From Curtobacterium sp. MR_MD2014 (GTDB lineage Bacteria > Actinomycetota > Actinomycetes > Actinomycetales > Microbacteriaceae), in assembly GCF_000772085.1 (NCBI RefSeq), contig NZ_CP009755.1, forward strand, positions 2,852,001-2,916,000: a stretch of 64,000 nt of DNA, in the 5' to 3' direction. Below the pieces are notes generated by a model that was not told where the DNA came from, made no database searches, and saw only the letters and a program-made list of their open reading frames with translations. Shown piece after piece: positions 9,399 to 17,966 of this stretch (the stretch's first letter is position 1; the number at the start of each line of letters is the position of its first letter). The position numbers and the translations under genes were made by a program.

Positions 9399-11000
9399 TC
9401 AGACGGACGCCTCCGTCCCGCGGACCTTCCCCACCACGACGTCGACGATCCCGGCGATGAGCGCCGCCGCGACGAAGACCAGGGAGACCCCGAGCCCGAG
9501 CGGCAGGCCCTGCGAGTAGTCGCCCTTCGTGCTCGCCAGCGACGAGTAGAACACGCTGCCGACCGCGGCGATGCCGATCGCCGAGCCGACGCGGGCCCCC
9601 ACCTGGATGAGACCACCTGCGGACCCGCCCTGCTGGACCGGTACCTCGGAGAGCGTGAGCGTCTGGTTCGGCGAGATGGTGAGACCCGACCCGATGCCGG
9701 CGACGAGCAGCGGCAGCACGAGCCACCAGCCGAGGTCCGGGCCGTAGTGTTCCGCGACGACCCAGACGACCGCGCCGAGGCCGATGAGCACCAGCACGGT
9801 GCCGACCACGATGAGCTGCCGACCGAAGCGGTGCACGATCCGGCCGCCGACGGTCGACGCGATGCCCGAGCCGATGGCGAACGGCACCGACGCGACGCCC
9901 GCGAGCAGCGCGGAGTACTGCAGGCCCGACTGCAGCGCCAGGGTGAGGACGAAGAACAGCGGGGTGAACCCGGCGAAGTAGACCGTGGCGAGACCGACCC
10001 CGAGCGAGAACGACCGACGGCGGAACAGCCGCAGGTCGACCACGGGCTCGTGGTCCCGGCCGTAGCGGCGCTCCCAGAGCACGAACAGCACCGCGAACAC
10101 CACCGCGGCGACGACGAGCCACCACTTGGCGTTGCTCTTCCACTGCTCCGACTGCACGAAGGGCAGCAGCAGCGCGACGACCGCGGCGCCGAGCAGGACG
10201 ATCCCGACCGGGTCGAAGTCGTGCTTCTGGCCGCGCTCCGCCTTCGGCGTGGTGGGCAGGTAGCGGAAGGCGAGCAGGATCGTGACGAGCCCGACGGGCA
10301 GGTTCACGAAGAAGACGAAGCGCCACCCGTTCTCGGTGCCGAACGCCGTGATGAGCAGGCCGCCCACCAGCGGACCGATCGCGGTGGCGATGCCGACGGT
10401 CGCGCCGAACAGGCCGAAGGCGGTGCCGCGCTCCTTGCCGCGGAACAGCTGCTGGATGAGCGCGGTGACCTGCGGGGTGAGCAGACCGCCGGCCAGGCCC
10501 TGCACCAGGCGGGCGACCACGAGCACGAACCCGTTCGGGGCGAAGCCGCAGAGCGCGCTCGCCACCGTGAAGAGTGCGACACCGACGACGAACATGCGGC
10601 GACGGCCGACGGCGTCACCGAGCCGACCGCCGGGCACGAGCAGCAGTCCGAACGCCAGGGCGTACCCGGACAGGATCCACTGGACGGCCTCGGGGGTCGC
10701 GCCGCTCAGGCCGCTCGAGATGGACTGGAGTGCGACGTTGACGATCGACACGTCGAGCAGGACGATGCCGCCGCCGAGCAGGCAGATGACGAGTGCCTTC
10801 CACCGGTTCGGGTCCGGGGCGTCGTCCTGCTGCTGCGCCGGTCGTCCGCCGGTCGGCTGCTGCTGGTCGGGGTGCTGCTCGGGGTGTTGCTCGGCCTGCG
10901 GTCCCGAGGGCTGCTCGGCGCTCGCGGCGTGGTGCGCGGTGTGGTGCGCGACGGTGGGAGCCGCATCGGGCTCGACGGGTCTGCGGTGTTCGGCTGCCAT
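9399..11000 (-). CDS. DHA2-family MFS drug exporter (EmrB/QacA type)
   Basis: A 533-residue proton-driven multidrug exporter with 14 predicted transmembrane helices. Family motifs include a motif C-like segment (GATVGIATAIGPLVGGLL), GGRLGDAVGRRRMFVVG (motif A) and VDVSIVNVALQSI in helix 1 (motif D1). The N-terminal 50 residues are unusual for the family: a cytoplasmic His/Gln/Pro-rich tail (HHTAHHAASAEQPSG, then QHPEQHPDQQQPTGG). It is transcribed alone, with a palindromic terminator downstream. The exported compound cannot be read from sequence. Confidence 0.92.
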   Translation of the reverse strand: MAAEHRRPVEPDAAPTVAHHTAHHAASAEQPSGPQAEQHPEQHPDQQQPTGGRPAQQQDDAPDPNRWKALVICLLGGGIVLLDVSIVNVALQSISSGLSGATPEAVQWILSGYALAFGLLLVPGGRLGDAVGRRRMFVVGVALFTVASALCGFAPNGFVLVVARLVQGLAGGLLTPQVTALIQQLFRGKERGTAFGLFGATVGIATAIGPLVGGLLITAFGTENGWRFVFFVNLPVGLVTILLAFRYLPTTPKAERGQKHDFDPVGIVLLGAAVVALLLPFVQSEQWKSNAKWWLVVAAVVFAVLFVLWERRYGRDHEPVVDLRLFRRRSFSLGVGLATVYFAGFTPLFFVLTLALQSGLQYSALLAGVASVPFAIGSGIASTVGGRIVHRFGRQLIVVGTVLVLIGLGAVVWVVAEHYGPDLGWWLVLPLLVAGIGSGLTISPNQTLTLSEVPVQQGGSAGGLIQVGARVGSAIGIAAVGSVFYSSLASTKGDYSQGLPLGLGVSLVFVAAALIAGIVDVVVGKVRGTEASV

Positions 11001-11100
11001 GACGATGCCACGCTAGGCCGGGCCCTCGGGGCGATCCGCAGGCTGTGCGGTTCTTGTCCCCCGATCCGACCCGCGGACGCCGAGGACACCTCGGACACAG

Positions 11101-11154
11101 CGGACGCCCCGGACGCCCCGGACGGGCCGGACGGGCCGGAGGGGCCGGAGGGTC
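11101..11154. repeat. Six 9-bp tandem repeats, CGGACGCCC/CGGACGGGC type
   Basis: Six consecutive 9-bp units (two CGGACGCCC, two CGGACGGGC, then CGGAGGGGC and CGGAGGGTC) lie right after the stop of the small membrane protein gene, between it and the MFS gene. It may be a slippage-derived repeat; no function is evident. Confidence 0.7.
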
Positions 11155-11377
11155 AGCGCCCCGTGCGCTGCAGGCCGTCCGCCGCCCTCCCCAGGAGCCA
11201 GTTGACCGCCCAACCGAGCACGCCGACGACCGGCACCAGGACGATGACGAGCGTCCAGACGATCTTCACCGCGTCGCTCCGGCGTCGGTCGCGCCAGACC
11301 TGCACCAGCGCCAGCACGTCCAGGGTCAGCAGCAGCACGAGCACCAGCACGTGGGCACCAGCGAGGTTCTCGAACAC
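11153..11377 (-). CDS. PLDc_N-type small membrane protein
   Basis: A 74-residue protein with two transmembrane helices separated by a short loop (WRDRRRSDAVKIVWTL), typical of the small PLDc_N-domain proteins resembling the N-terminal membrane part of cardiolipin synthase. The motif VVGVLGWAVNWLLGR fits. I chose the GTG at 11377 because an AAGGAGG ribosome site sits 5 bases upstream; an ATG further out would place that site inside the gene. Function in the family is unknown. Confidence 0.8.
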   Translation of the reverse strand: MFENLAGAHVLVLVLLLTLDVLALVQVWRDRRRSDAVKIVWTLVIVLVPVVGVLGWAVNWLLGRAADGLQRTGR

Positions 11378-11489
11378 GTCGTCCTCCTTCGTCGTCGGAG
11401 GTCCCACGCTAGGACGCGCCCCGTGTCGGTCGCGTCCTCCGCGAGGACGACCTCACTCCCCCCTGGTCGGCGTCGACCAGACTGGAGCG

Positions 11490-11906
11490 ATGGAGTCGTG
11501 CACGTTCTGCAGCATCATCGCCGGCGGGGAACCGGTCACCTGGGTCGAACGCGAGGAGCACGCCGTCGCCTTCGCCCCGCTCCCGGCGTCGGCGCTGGCG
11601 CCCGGGCACACGCTGGTCGTCCCGGTCGCCCACACCGCGGACCTGCTCAGCGCCGACCCCACCTCGCTCGCAGCCTGCACGGCGCTGGCGCGACGGGTCG
11701 GCCTCGCCCTGCGGGGTGCCCTCGGCGCGACCGGGACCGTCCTCCTGCAGGCCTCCGGCACCGACGCCGGGCAGAGCGTGCCGCACCTGCACTTCCACGT
11801 GGTGCCCTGCTGGCCGGACGACGGCACGACGCACTGGCCGGAGCCGCCGTCGGCGCACGTGCACGACGGCGATCCGTACGCCGACCTGCGGGCGATGTTC
11901 GATTAG
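11490..11906 (+). CDS. HIT family nucleotide-binding hydrolase
   Basis: A 138-residue HIT-superfamily protein. The histidine triad HLHFHV is near residue 98, and the N-terminal CTFCSIIAG segment carries the C-X2-C seen in the zinc-containing HIT branch. Such proteins hydrolyse nucleoside phosphoramidates or dinucleotides in the cytoplasm. Length is normal for the family. The gene is divergent from the small PLDc_N gene and followed by the lipoprotein gene on the same strand. Confidence 0.93.
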   Translation: MESCTFCSIIAGGEPVTWVEREEHAVAFAPLPASALAPGHTLVVPVAHTADLLSADPTSLAACTALARRVGLALRGALGATGTVLLQASGTDAGQSVPHLHFHVVPCWPDDGTTHWPEPPSAHVHDGDPYADLRAMFD

Positions 11907-12012
11907 GCGCGGCACCGGATGTCATCCCGGAGGAGCACGTCGGTCCTCCGCTGTGCCGATCCCGCCGTGGGCCGCGGTGCGCTGTGATCGTCCCAGACAC
12001 GAAAGGCTCGAC

Positions 12013-12444
12013 ATGCCCCGCTCCACGATCACCGCTCCCCTCGCCGTCGGCGTGCTCGCCCTCGGCGCCCTGACGCTCACCGGCTGCTCGGCCCTCGGCG
12101 ACCTCGCCCACGACCGGGTGACCTCCGAGGCCTCGAGCCGCGCCGACCTCGACTCCGCACCCGACTGGCTGCCCTCGGACGCCAGCGACATCACCTCGGT
12201 CGCAGGCACCGGCGGGAAGGGCTCCGACACGACCCCGACCACGCTGGTCTTCACGAGCACCGACGGTGTCACCGACGACGCCTGCAGCACGACGCCCCGG
12301 CAGTCCGCGCCGACGATGGACGTCGACGGTGCGCCGGACGTGTACAAGGCCACCTCGGTGCTGCGGTGCGGCCCGTGGTCGATGACGTCGACGGGTGACC
12401 GCTGGGTCGCCTGGACGCCGAACCCGGGCGACGGCGGGTCCTGA
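12013..12444 (+). CDS. Secreted lipoprotein, unknown function
   Basis: A 143-residue lipoprotein. The signal peptide covers residues 1-22 and the lipobox is LTGC, giving a lipidated Cys near residue 23. The ATG at 12013 has a GAAAGG ribosome site. Two further cysteines (DDACSTT and VLRCGPW) could form a disulfide. The mature domain is not a family I can name. Its stop is one base from the GTG start of the FtsX-like permease, which suggests cotranscription. Confidence 0.82.
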   Translation: MPRSTITAPLAVGVLALGALTLTGCSALGDLAHDRVTSEASSRADLDSAPDWLPSDASDITSVAGTGGKGSDTTPTTLVFTSTDGVTDDACSTTPRQSAPTMDVDGAPDVYKATSVLRCGPWSMTSTGDRWVAWTPNPGDGGS

Positions 12445-12445
12445 C

Positions 12446-13876
12446 GTGCCCCGTCCCCGCGGCCGCCACCGACGCACGAGGACGCGGCGCGCCCGTCCGT
12501 TCGGCGAGCACCGCGCCACGGTCGCCGTCGCGGCCCTCTCCGCCGGCCTCGGCGCCCTCGTCGTCACCGGCGCCGAGGCCGCGCACCGGATCGTCGAGCT
12601 CGGCGAACGCACCGGGTCGAGCGCAACGGTGGCCGCGATCCTGCCCGTCGTGGCGTGGGTCTTCATCGGGATCGCCCTGTACGTCAGCGCCGTGGTCGCG
12701 TCCAACACCTGCGCGACCGTCATCGCCGGCCGCACCCGCTCGCTCGGACTGCAACGTGTCCTCGGTGCCACCGGTCAGCAGCTCCGCTGGCAGGTCACCC
12801 GGACCGGGGCGACCTGCGGGATCGTCGGCGCCGCCGTCGGCACCGTCCTCGGCGCGGTCGTCGCGGACGCCGCGCTCGCCGTCACCGCGGCCGCGGACGT
12901 GCTCCCGTCGCTCGGCGTCGTCGCCCCGCCGTCCCTGGTCCCGATCGGGCTCCTGGTCGCGGTCATCACGACGGTCGCGTTCCGCATCGGCTCCCGCGCC
13001 GTCCTCACCATCTCCCCGCTCCGCGCGCTCGAGGCCGGCGTCGAGGCCGCTCCCGGCACGACCCGTTCCGTCGGCCGCACGGTGACCGCGAGCACGCTCT
13101 CCCTGCTCGGCACGGCGGGGCTCGGCGTCGCCGTGGTGCTCGGCGCGACGAGCGTCGACTCCCTGCTGCTCGCGGTGGCCTGCGGTGCCCTGTCGTTCAC
13201 GGGCGTCGTGGTCGCCGCCCCGGTGCTGCTCCCCGCCGTCCTGCGGATCGCGGCCGCCGCGTCCGCCCGGTCGGTCGTGCCGGCGATGGCCGCACGGAAC
13301 TCGCTCCGGGCGCCGAAGCGCACCGCCCGCGCGACGGTGGGGCTGCTCATCGCGGTGACGCTCATGGCCACGTTCGCCGTCGGGTTCTCGACCTACGCCA
13401 GCATGCTCCAGGGCCAGGCCGCGGACGACCCCGAGTACTACCGCGGCATCCAGGAGCAGTTCGACCAGCTCGCGGTCATGTTCACCGGCCTCGTCGGTGC
13501 CGCGGGGGTCATCGCGGCCGCCGGGGTCGTCGCCGTCACGGCCCTGACGACCGCGCAGCGGGGACGTGAGCTCGGACTGCTCCGGGTGGTGGGCGCGACG
13601 CGGCAGCAGGTCCGCGCGCTCGTCCTCGCGGAGACGGCGATCACGGTCGCGGTCGCGGTCGTGCTCGGCGGGCTGCTCGGCACCGCGTACGGCTGGGCCG
13701 GGGCGTACACCCTGCTCGGCGCGACGAAGGGTGCGGAACTCATCGCGCCCGTCGTGCCGCTCTGGCTCGTGGTCGTCGTGGTGGTCGGCGCTGCGGGCAC
13801 CGGGCTCGCCGCTGCGCTCGGCCCGGCGGCACGAGCCGTGCGGGCGGCCCCGGTGACCGCGCTCCGGTACGAGTAG
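12446..13876 (+). CDS. FtsX-like ABC transporter permease (MacB type)
   Basis: A 476-residue membrane protein containing two FtsX-type permease modules. Each has the RGRELGLLRVVGATRQQVR-like coupling segment, seen as RTRSLGLQRVLGATGQQLR in the first half and again after residue 370. About eight transmembrane helices are predicted. Such permeases extrude lipoproteins, peptides or drugs together with a separate ATPase. No ATPase gene is adjacent, so the partner lies elsewhere or is missing. The GTG at 12446 was chosen because it directly follows the lipoprotein stop. Confidence 0.85.
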   Translation: MPRPRGRHRRTRTRRARPFGEHRATVAVAALSAGLGALVVTGAEAAHRIVELGERTGSSATVAAILPVVAWVFIGIALYVSAVVASNTCATVIAGRTRSLGLQRVLGATGQQLRWQVTRTGATCGIVGAAVGTVLGAVVADAALAVTAAADVLPSLGVVAPPSLVPIGLLVAVITTVAFRIGSRAVLTISPLRALEAGVEAAPGTTRSVGRTVTASTLSLLGTAGLGVAVVLGATSVDSLLLAVACGALSFTGVVVAAPVLLPAVLRIAAAASARSVVPAMAARNSLRAPKRTARATVGLLIAVTLMATFAVGFSTYASMLQGQAADDPEYYRGIQEQFDQLAVMFTGLVGAAGVIAAAGVVAVTALTTAQRGRELGLLRVVGATRQQVRALVLAETAITVAVAVVLGGLLGTAYGWAGAYTLLGATKGAELIAPVVPLWLVVVVVVGAAGTGLAAALGPAARAVRAAPVTALRYE

Positions 13877-13907
13877 CGCCCGACGGGGCCGGGGGGGTGT
13901 CGCGGGG

Positions 13908-14336
13908 TCAGCCGGCCGCCCGACGCACGAGCTCCCGGAGCCGCTGCTCGACCTCGTCGGTCCACTCGACGACGGCGAACGAGGTCGCCCACATCGCGCC
14001 GTCGTCGAGCGTGGCGTCCTCCTGGAACCCGACGGTCGCGTAGCGCGCACCGAACTTCGAGGCCGGCTGCACGAAGGTGACGACCTTGCCGTCCCGCGCG
14101 TACGACGGGAACCCGTACCAGGTCTTCGGATCGAGCTCCGGAGCGACCTCGGTCACGAGCACGTGGTAGCGCGCGGCCAGGACCTGGTCGAAGCCCTCGA
14201 GTGCCTCGATCGCGGCCGTGCACGCCTCGCGCTCGGCCTCGCGCTTCGCGGCGCCCTTCAGCCCGCGCGTCGCCTTCCGTTCCGCTGCTGCCTGCTGCAT
14301 CGCGGCTCGCTCCGCGTCGCTGAACACCTCGGCCAT
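13908..14336 (-). CDS. DUF1801-like protein
   Basis: A 142-residue cytoplasmic protein. The central KTWYGFPSYARDGKVVTF block followed by KFGARYATVGF is characteristic of the DUF1801/YdhG-like fold. The N-terminal 35 residues are charged and helical (AERKATRGLKGAAKREAERE), a feature of the actinobacterial branch. The biochemical role is not established. Monocistronic; convergent with the FtsX-like permease. Confidence 0.8.
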   Translation of the reverse strand: MAEVFSDAERAAMQQAAAERKATRGLKGAAKREAEREACTAAIEALEGFDQVLAARYHVLVTEVAPELDPKTWYGFPSYARDGKVVTFVQPASKFGARYATVGFQEDATLDDGAMWATSFAVVEWTDEVEQRLRELVRRAAG

Positions 14337-14419
14337 GCCCGTCTCCCTCACCGATCCGCCCGGTCCGCGACCGGTGCTGACGGCATCCTGGCACCGCCGG
14401 TGCGGACCGCGCGACCCGG

Positions 14420-14463
14420 CGGACGGGAGGCACGGTGCGGGTCGACCACGAGCCTCCCGTCCG
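14420..14463. terminator. Imperfect palindromic terminator, GACGGGAGGC family
   Basis: 12-bp arms CGGACGGGAGGC and GCCTCCCGTCCG are separated by 20 bases. Same arm core as at 3076, 9322 and 15897. Confidence 0.65.
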
Positions 14464-14547
14464 TCCCGGCGCACGCCCGTTGCCCACGGACGACAGGAGC
14501 GCGCCGGTCCGAGGACCGACGCGCTCCTGTCTGCGCTGGGCTGGGTG

Positions 14548-14997
14548 TCAGCGGGTGGTGCGTCCGGCGCGGGGCAGGAGCACGCCGAGGACGATCATCG
14601 CGACGGCGAGGAAGGCGTGCAGGACGTTGTCGGCGCTGTTCAGCGGGACGAAGTTCGCAGCCCCGGCCATGCCGGCGACGAAGAGGCCGAAGACGAACAG
14701 CACGGCGTAGACGATGCCGCCGATGAGCAGGTACGAGCGCGAGCCCGCGGCCGAACGGGCGGCGAGCAGGCCGACGATGCCGAACAGCAGGTGCACGATG
14801 TTGTGGAGCACCGACACCTGGAACAGGCCGAGGAGCATGGCCATCGAGCTGTTGCCCGCGAAGGACAGCGTGCCCATGTCCATCGTGAGTCCGGGGATGA
14901 AGCCGGCGATGCCGACGATGAGGAAGACGATCCCGAAGAGCAGTGCGCCCTTCTGGACGAGGGTCGAACCGGTACGGGGGGTTGCTGCGCTGGACAT
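14548..14997 (-). CDS. DUF4383 membrane protein
   Basis: A 149-residue protein with four predicted transmembrane helices. The segment VSVLHNIVHLLFGIVGLLAAR followed by a conserved Tyr/Leu-rich third helix and NVLHAFLAVAMIVLG is typical of DUF4383, a common actinobacterial inner-membrane family of unknown role. The ATG at 14997 is preceded by AAGGAGAGACC. It is divergent from the tyrosine phosphatase gene across about 160 bp. Confidence 0.85.
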   Translation of the reverse strand: MSSAATPRTGSTLVQKGALLFGIVFLIVGIAGFIPGLTMDMGTLSFAGNSSMAMLLGLFQVSVLHNIVHLLFGIVGLLAARSAAGSRSYLLIGGIVYAVLFVFGLFVAGMAGAANFVPLNSADNVLHAFLAVAMIVLGVLLPRAGRTTR

Positions 14998-15158
14998 GTG
15001 GTCTCTCCTTGTGTGCGAGGACCGGGTCGTGGTTCCGGTCGGGGACGTGACGCGTGTCACGCTCGGTTGCCTTTGACGGTAGACATGCAGCCTGCTCTCG
15101 GTTTCCCCCCGTCCGGGGGCACGCGCCGAACGGACAGGACCCGTCGTACGGTGGGAGG

Positions 15159-15881
15159 GTGCGGGAACTCGACTGGGACGGCTACCGGAACGTGCGGGAC
15201 CTCGGCGGGCTCCCCACCCCGTCGTCCCCGACCGGTGCGACGCAACTCGGCCGGATCGCACGCGGTCCGCGCCGCGAACTGCTCACTGACCGAGGCTGGC
15301 AGGACGCACGCGTGTGGGGGCTCCGGTCGGTGGTCGACCTGCGGTGCGCCGACGAGGTGGGGCGTCGCGAGGGCGATCCCCTCGTCGCTCCGGACGCCCT
15401 CACCGACATCACCGTCGTCGCGGCCCCGACCGAGGACCAGGACGACCCGGAGTTCCGCGGGGTGTGCTTCCCGATCCTCGACTCCCCCGAGTACTGGCGG
15501 CACAACTGGCGGATCCTGCCCGACCTGGTGCTCGGTGCGCTGCGGGCGATCGCGGACGCGCCGTCCGGGGTGCTCGTGCACTGCAGTGCGGGGCGCGACC
15601 GGACGGGCATGATCAGCACGCTGCTGCTCGCGAACGCCGGCGTCCCGCCGACGGCCGTCGCCGAGGACCACGCGGCTTCCGTCCGCGCGATGGCCGGCAC
15701 CGGGACCCACGCTCCGGGTGACCGCCAGGCGACCTGGGATGCCGACCAGGTGACCGAGTGGCTCGCCACCGTCACACCGATCGTCGAGGACGTCGCCGCC
15801 GACGTCGACGCGGCGTTCGCCGCCGTCGGTGCCGACGACGACCTGCGCGCACGGTTGCGCGCCCGACTCACCACCCCCTGA
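15159..15881 (+). CDS. Tyrosine-protein phosphatase (PtpB-like)
   Basis: A 240-residue cytoplasmic phosphatase of the actinobacterial PtpB/DSP type. It opens with YRNVRDLGGLPT and has VVDLRCADEV near residue 65. The catalytic P-loop HCSAGRDRTG (C-X5-R) is near residue 146. It should dephosphorylate phosphotyrosine or phospholipid substrates. The GTG at 15159 gives the family's usual length. A palindromic terminator shared with the convergent SMP-30 gene follows. Confidence 0.9.
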   Translation: MRELDWDGYRNVRDLGGLPTPSSPTGATQLGRIARGPRRELLTDRGWQDARVWGLRSVVDLRCADEVGRREGDPLVAPDALTDITVVAAPTEDQDDPEFRGVCFPILDSPEYWRHNWRILPDLVLGALRAIADAPSGVLVHCSAGRDRTGMISTLLLANAGVPPTAVAEDHAASVRAMAGTGTHAPGDRQATWDADQVTEWLATVTPIVEDVAADVDAAFAAVGADDDLRARLRARLTTP

Positions 15882-15896
15882 CCACGCGGGAGCCGT

Positions 15897-15940
15897 CGGA
15901 CGGGAGGCACGCTGCCGGCCCGCACCGCGCCTCCCGTCCG
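15897..15940. terminator. Bidirectional palindromic terminator, GACGGGAGGC family
   Basis: 12-bp perfect outer arms plus partial inner pairing, between convergent genes ending at 15881 and 15983. Confidence 0.7.
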
Positions 15941-15982
15941 TCAGCTGCGCCCCGCCGTCGACTGCTCAGGTCGGTCGTGGGG

Positions 15983-16882
15983 TCACGGCCCGGGGACGGT
16001 GACGCGGACGGCGCTGATCCGCCCGGCGCGCGTGCGCGCCGTGGTGTCCGGGTCGTAGCTGTCGGCGGTGGCGAGGTAGAGGGTGCGACCGTCCTCGCCG
16101 CCGAGCGCGCAGTCGATCGCGCACAGGCCGGGGGCGTCGATGCGGTCGGTGACCTCGCCGCCCTCGACGACGCGGAGGAACTCCCCCGTGTCCACCGAGC
16201 AGACCCAGATCGCGCCCTCGGCATCGACCGTGCTGCCGTCCGGCGTGACGCCCCCGGGCAGCGTCGCCCACTCGCGGCGGCCGGTGAGCGACCCGTCCGG
16301 CTCGATGTCGAACGCGGTCAGTCGACCACCCCAGGTCTCGCTGACCACCAGGGTCCGCGTGCCGGGGAGCACGTTCGCGCTGTTCGGGAACACCAGGCCG
16401 TCGGCGGCGAGCCGGGCGGAGCCGTCCTGGTCGACGACGTAGAGCGGTCCCGGGCGCAGTTCTTCACCGCCGTACAGGTCGTAGCCGAACGCGCCGACGT
16501 ACGTCCGGCCGGTCGCCTCGTCGACGACCAGGTCGTTGAGGAGCGACGGTTCGGTCGACGACAGGTCGGCGAACGGCTCGTTCGAGCCGTCGGGACGCAC
16601 GACCTGGATCGTCCGGGCGTTCATGGCACTGACGATCAGCCGACCGTCGGCGAGCCACCCGAGGCCGGACGACTGGCCGTCGATGGTCGTCTCGAGGCGT
16701 GGTCGCGCGTCCGCCGCACCGGGGTCGACCGAGAAGACCTCGCCCGTGTGCATGTCGGAGTACCAGAGCCGGCCGTCGTGCCAGCGGTTGCCCTCGGGGA
16801 AGCGGATGCCGGAGACGACCTCGGTCGCGGAGTCGATGGTGGTGTGCACCCGTCCAACCTGCCACTCGGGACTGGCGGTCAC
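15983..16882 (-). CDS. SMP-30/gluconolactonase/LRE family protein
   Basis: A 299-residue six-bladed beta-propeller of the SMP-30/gluconolactonase family. FPEGNRWHDGRLWYSDMHTG supplies the metal-binding glutamate of blade 1, and LLNDLVVD and TPDGSTVDAEGAIWV match the Asn and Asp ligand positions. The enzymes hydrolyse sugar lactones using a divalent metal. The GTG start overlaps the LLM oxidoreductase stop (GTGA, 16879-16882), so the two may act on the same substrate. No signal peptide. Confidence 0.9.
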   Translation of the reverse strand: MTASPEWQVGRVHTTIDSATEVVSGIRFPEGNRWHDGRLWYSDMHTGEVFSVDPGAADARPRLETTIDGQSSGLGWLADGRLIVSAMNARTIQVVRPDGSNEPFADLSSTEPSLLNDLVVDEATGRTYVGAFGYDLYGGEELRPGPLYVVDQDGSARLAADGLVFPNSANVLPGTRTLVVSETWGGRLTAFDIEPDGSLTGRREWATLPGGVTPDGSTVDAEGAIWVCSVDTGEFLRVVEGGEVTDRIDAPGLCAIDCALGGEDGRTLYLATADSYDPDTTARTRAGRISAVRVTVPGP

Positions 16883-17907
16883 CTGGCGCTCGTGGCCGGG
16901 GTCCAGCCGAGCTCGGGGCCGAGCCGACCGGCCATGTCCTCGATGATCTGCGCGTAGTCGTCGGGTGCGAACGAGAACGGCAGCGCGAAGGCCACCTCCG
17001 TCGCCACCTGGTACCCGGCGTCGGCGCGGAGTCGATCGGCGATCTCGGCCGAGCTCCCGACCAGGTCGGCGGCGAACAGCAGCTTCCCCGGCCCCTGCGG
17101 GACCCCGACCCGACCGGCTCGCGCCGCGGCGTAGGCCCGGTACCGCTCGACCTGCTCCGGCGTCGCCGAGTCGGTCGGGATGACCACGAGGCCCTGCGAG
17201 ACCCGCGCCGCAGCAGGGTCCGGGTGCGCGTCGAGGTAGGCGTCGACCTGCGCGCGCTGGTTCGCGGCGAAGTCCGTGCCGACCTCGCTCCGGGTCACGC
17301 TCGAGGTGAGCAGGTGGAAGCCGTGCTCGGCCGCCCACACCGCGGACCGCGTGCTGCCGGTGCCGTACCAGATCCGGTCGGCGAGCCCCGGGCTCTGCGG
17401 TTGGACGGTCGTGGCGAACTCCTCGATCCCCCGGCGCTCCACGGTCGCCGTGACGGGGTCGCCGCGCACGAGGTCCCGGAAGCGCAGGAGTCGGTCGTTG
17501 CCGAGGTCCTCGTGCTCGGCGGTGTCCGGGTGGATCGCGTCGCGGTAGAGGTCGTAGTGCATGGGCGTCCCCACGGAGAAGCCGGGCTGCAGCCGACCGC
17601 CGAGCAGCACGTCCACGGTGCCGAGGTCCTCGGCGAGGCGGAACGGGTTCTCGGCGCCGATCGGGGTGACCGCGGTGCCGAGGGCGATCCGCGAGGTGCG
17701 CTGCGAGGCGGCGGCCGTGATCGCCACGGGTGACGAGATGCCGTGCTGCAGGTGGCGGTGCCGGAGCCAGGCACTGTCGAAGCCGAGGGCCTCGGCTCGC
17801 TCGATCACGCGGAGCGTCTCCTCGTGGCCGTCGGCCGGGCGCACGGGGTCGAACGAGCCGATGGTCAGGAAGCCGAGGCGCTCGAGGGGCCGGTCGTCGG
17901 AGGGCAT
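16879..17907 (-). CDS. LLM class flavin-dependent oxidoreductase
   Basis: A 342-residue luciferase-like (bacterial luciferase fold, TIM-barrel) monooxygenase or F420/FMN-dependent enzyme. AEALGFDSAWLRHRHLQHG and IALGTAVTPIGAENPFRLAEDLGTVDVLLGGR are strongly diagnostic. Substrate unknown. It is followed, with a 4-base overlap, by the SMP-30 protein and is divergent from the ABC exporter. Confidence 0.92.
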   Translation of the reverse strand: MPSDDRPLERLGFLTIGSFDPVRPADGHEETLRVIERAEALGFDSAWLRHRHLQHGISSPVAITAAASQRTSRIALGTAVTPIGAENPFRLAEDLGTVDVLLGGRLQPGFSVGTPMHYDLYRDAIHPDTAEHEDLGNDRLLRFRDLVRGDPVTATVERRGIEEFATTVQPQSPGLADRIWYGTGSTRSAVWAAEHGFHLLTSSVTRSEVGTDFAANQRAQVDAYLDAHPDPAAARVSQGLVVIPTDSATPEQVERYRAYAAARAGRVGVPQGPGKLLFAADLVGSSAEIADRLRADAGYQVATEVAFALPFSFAPDDYAQIIEDMAGRLGPELGWTPATSAR

Positions 17908-17966
17908 GCTCCGATCGTCGCAGACCGGGGCGCGGGGCGTCGGTGGTCCCGACGTATCCTGGCTGC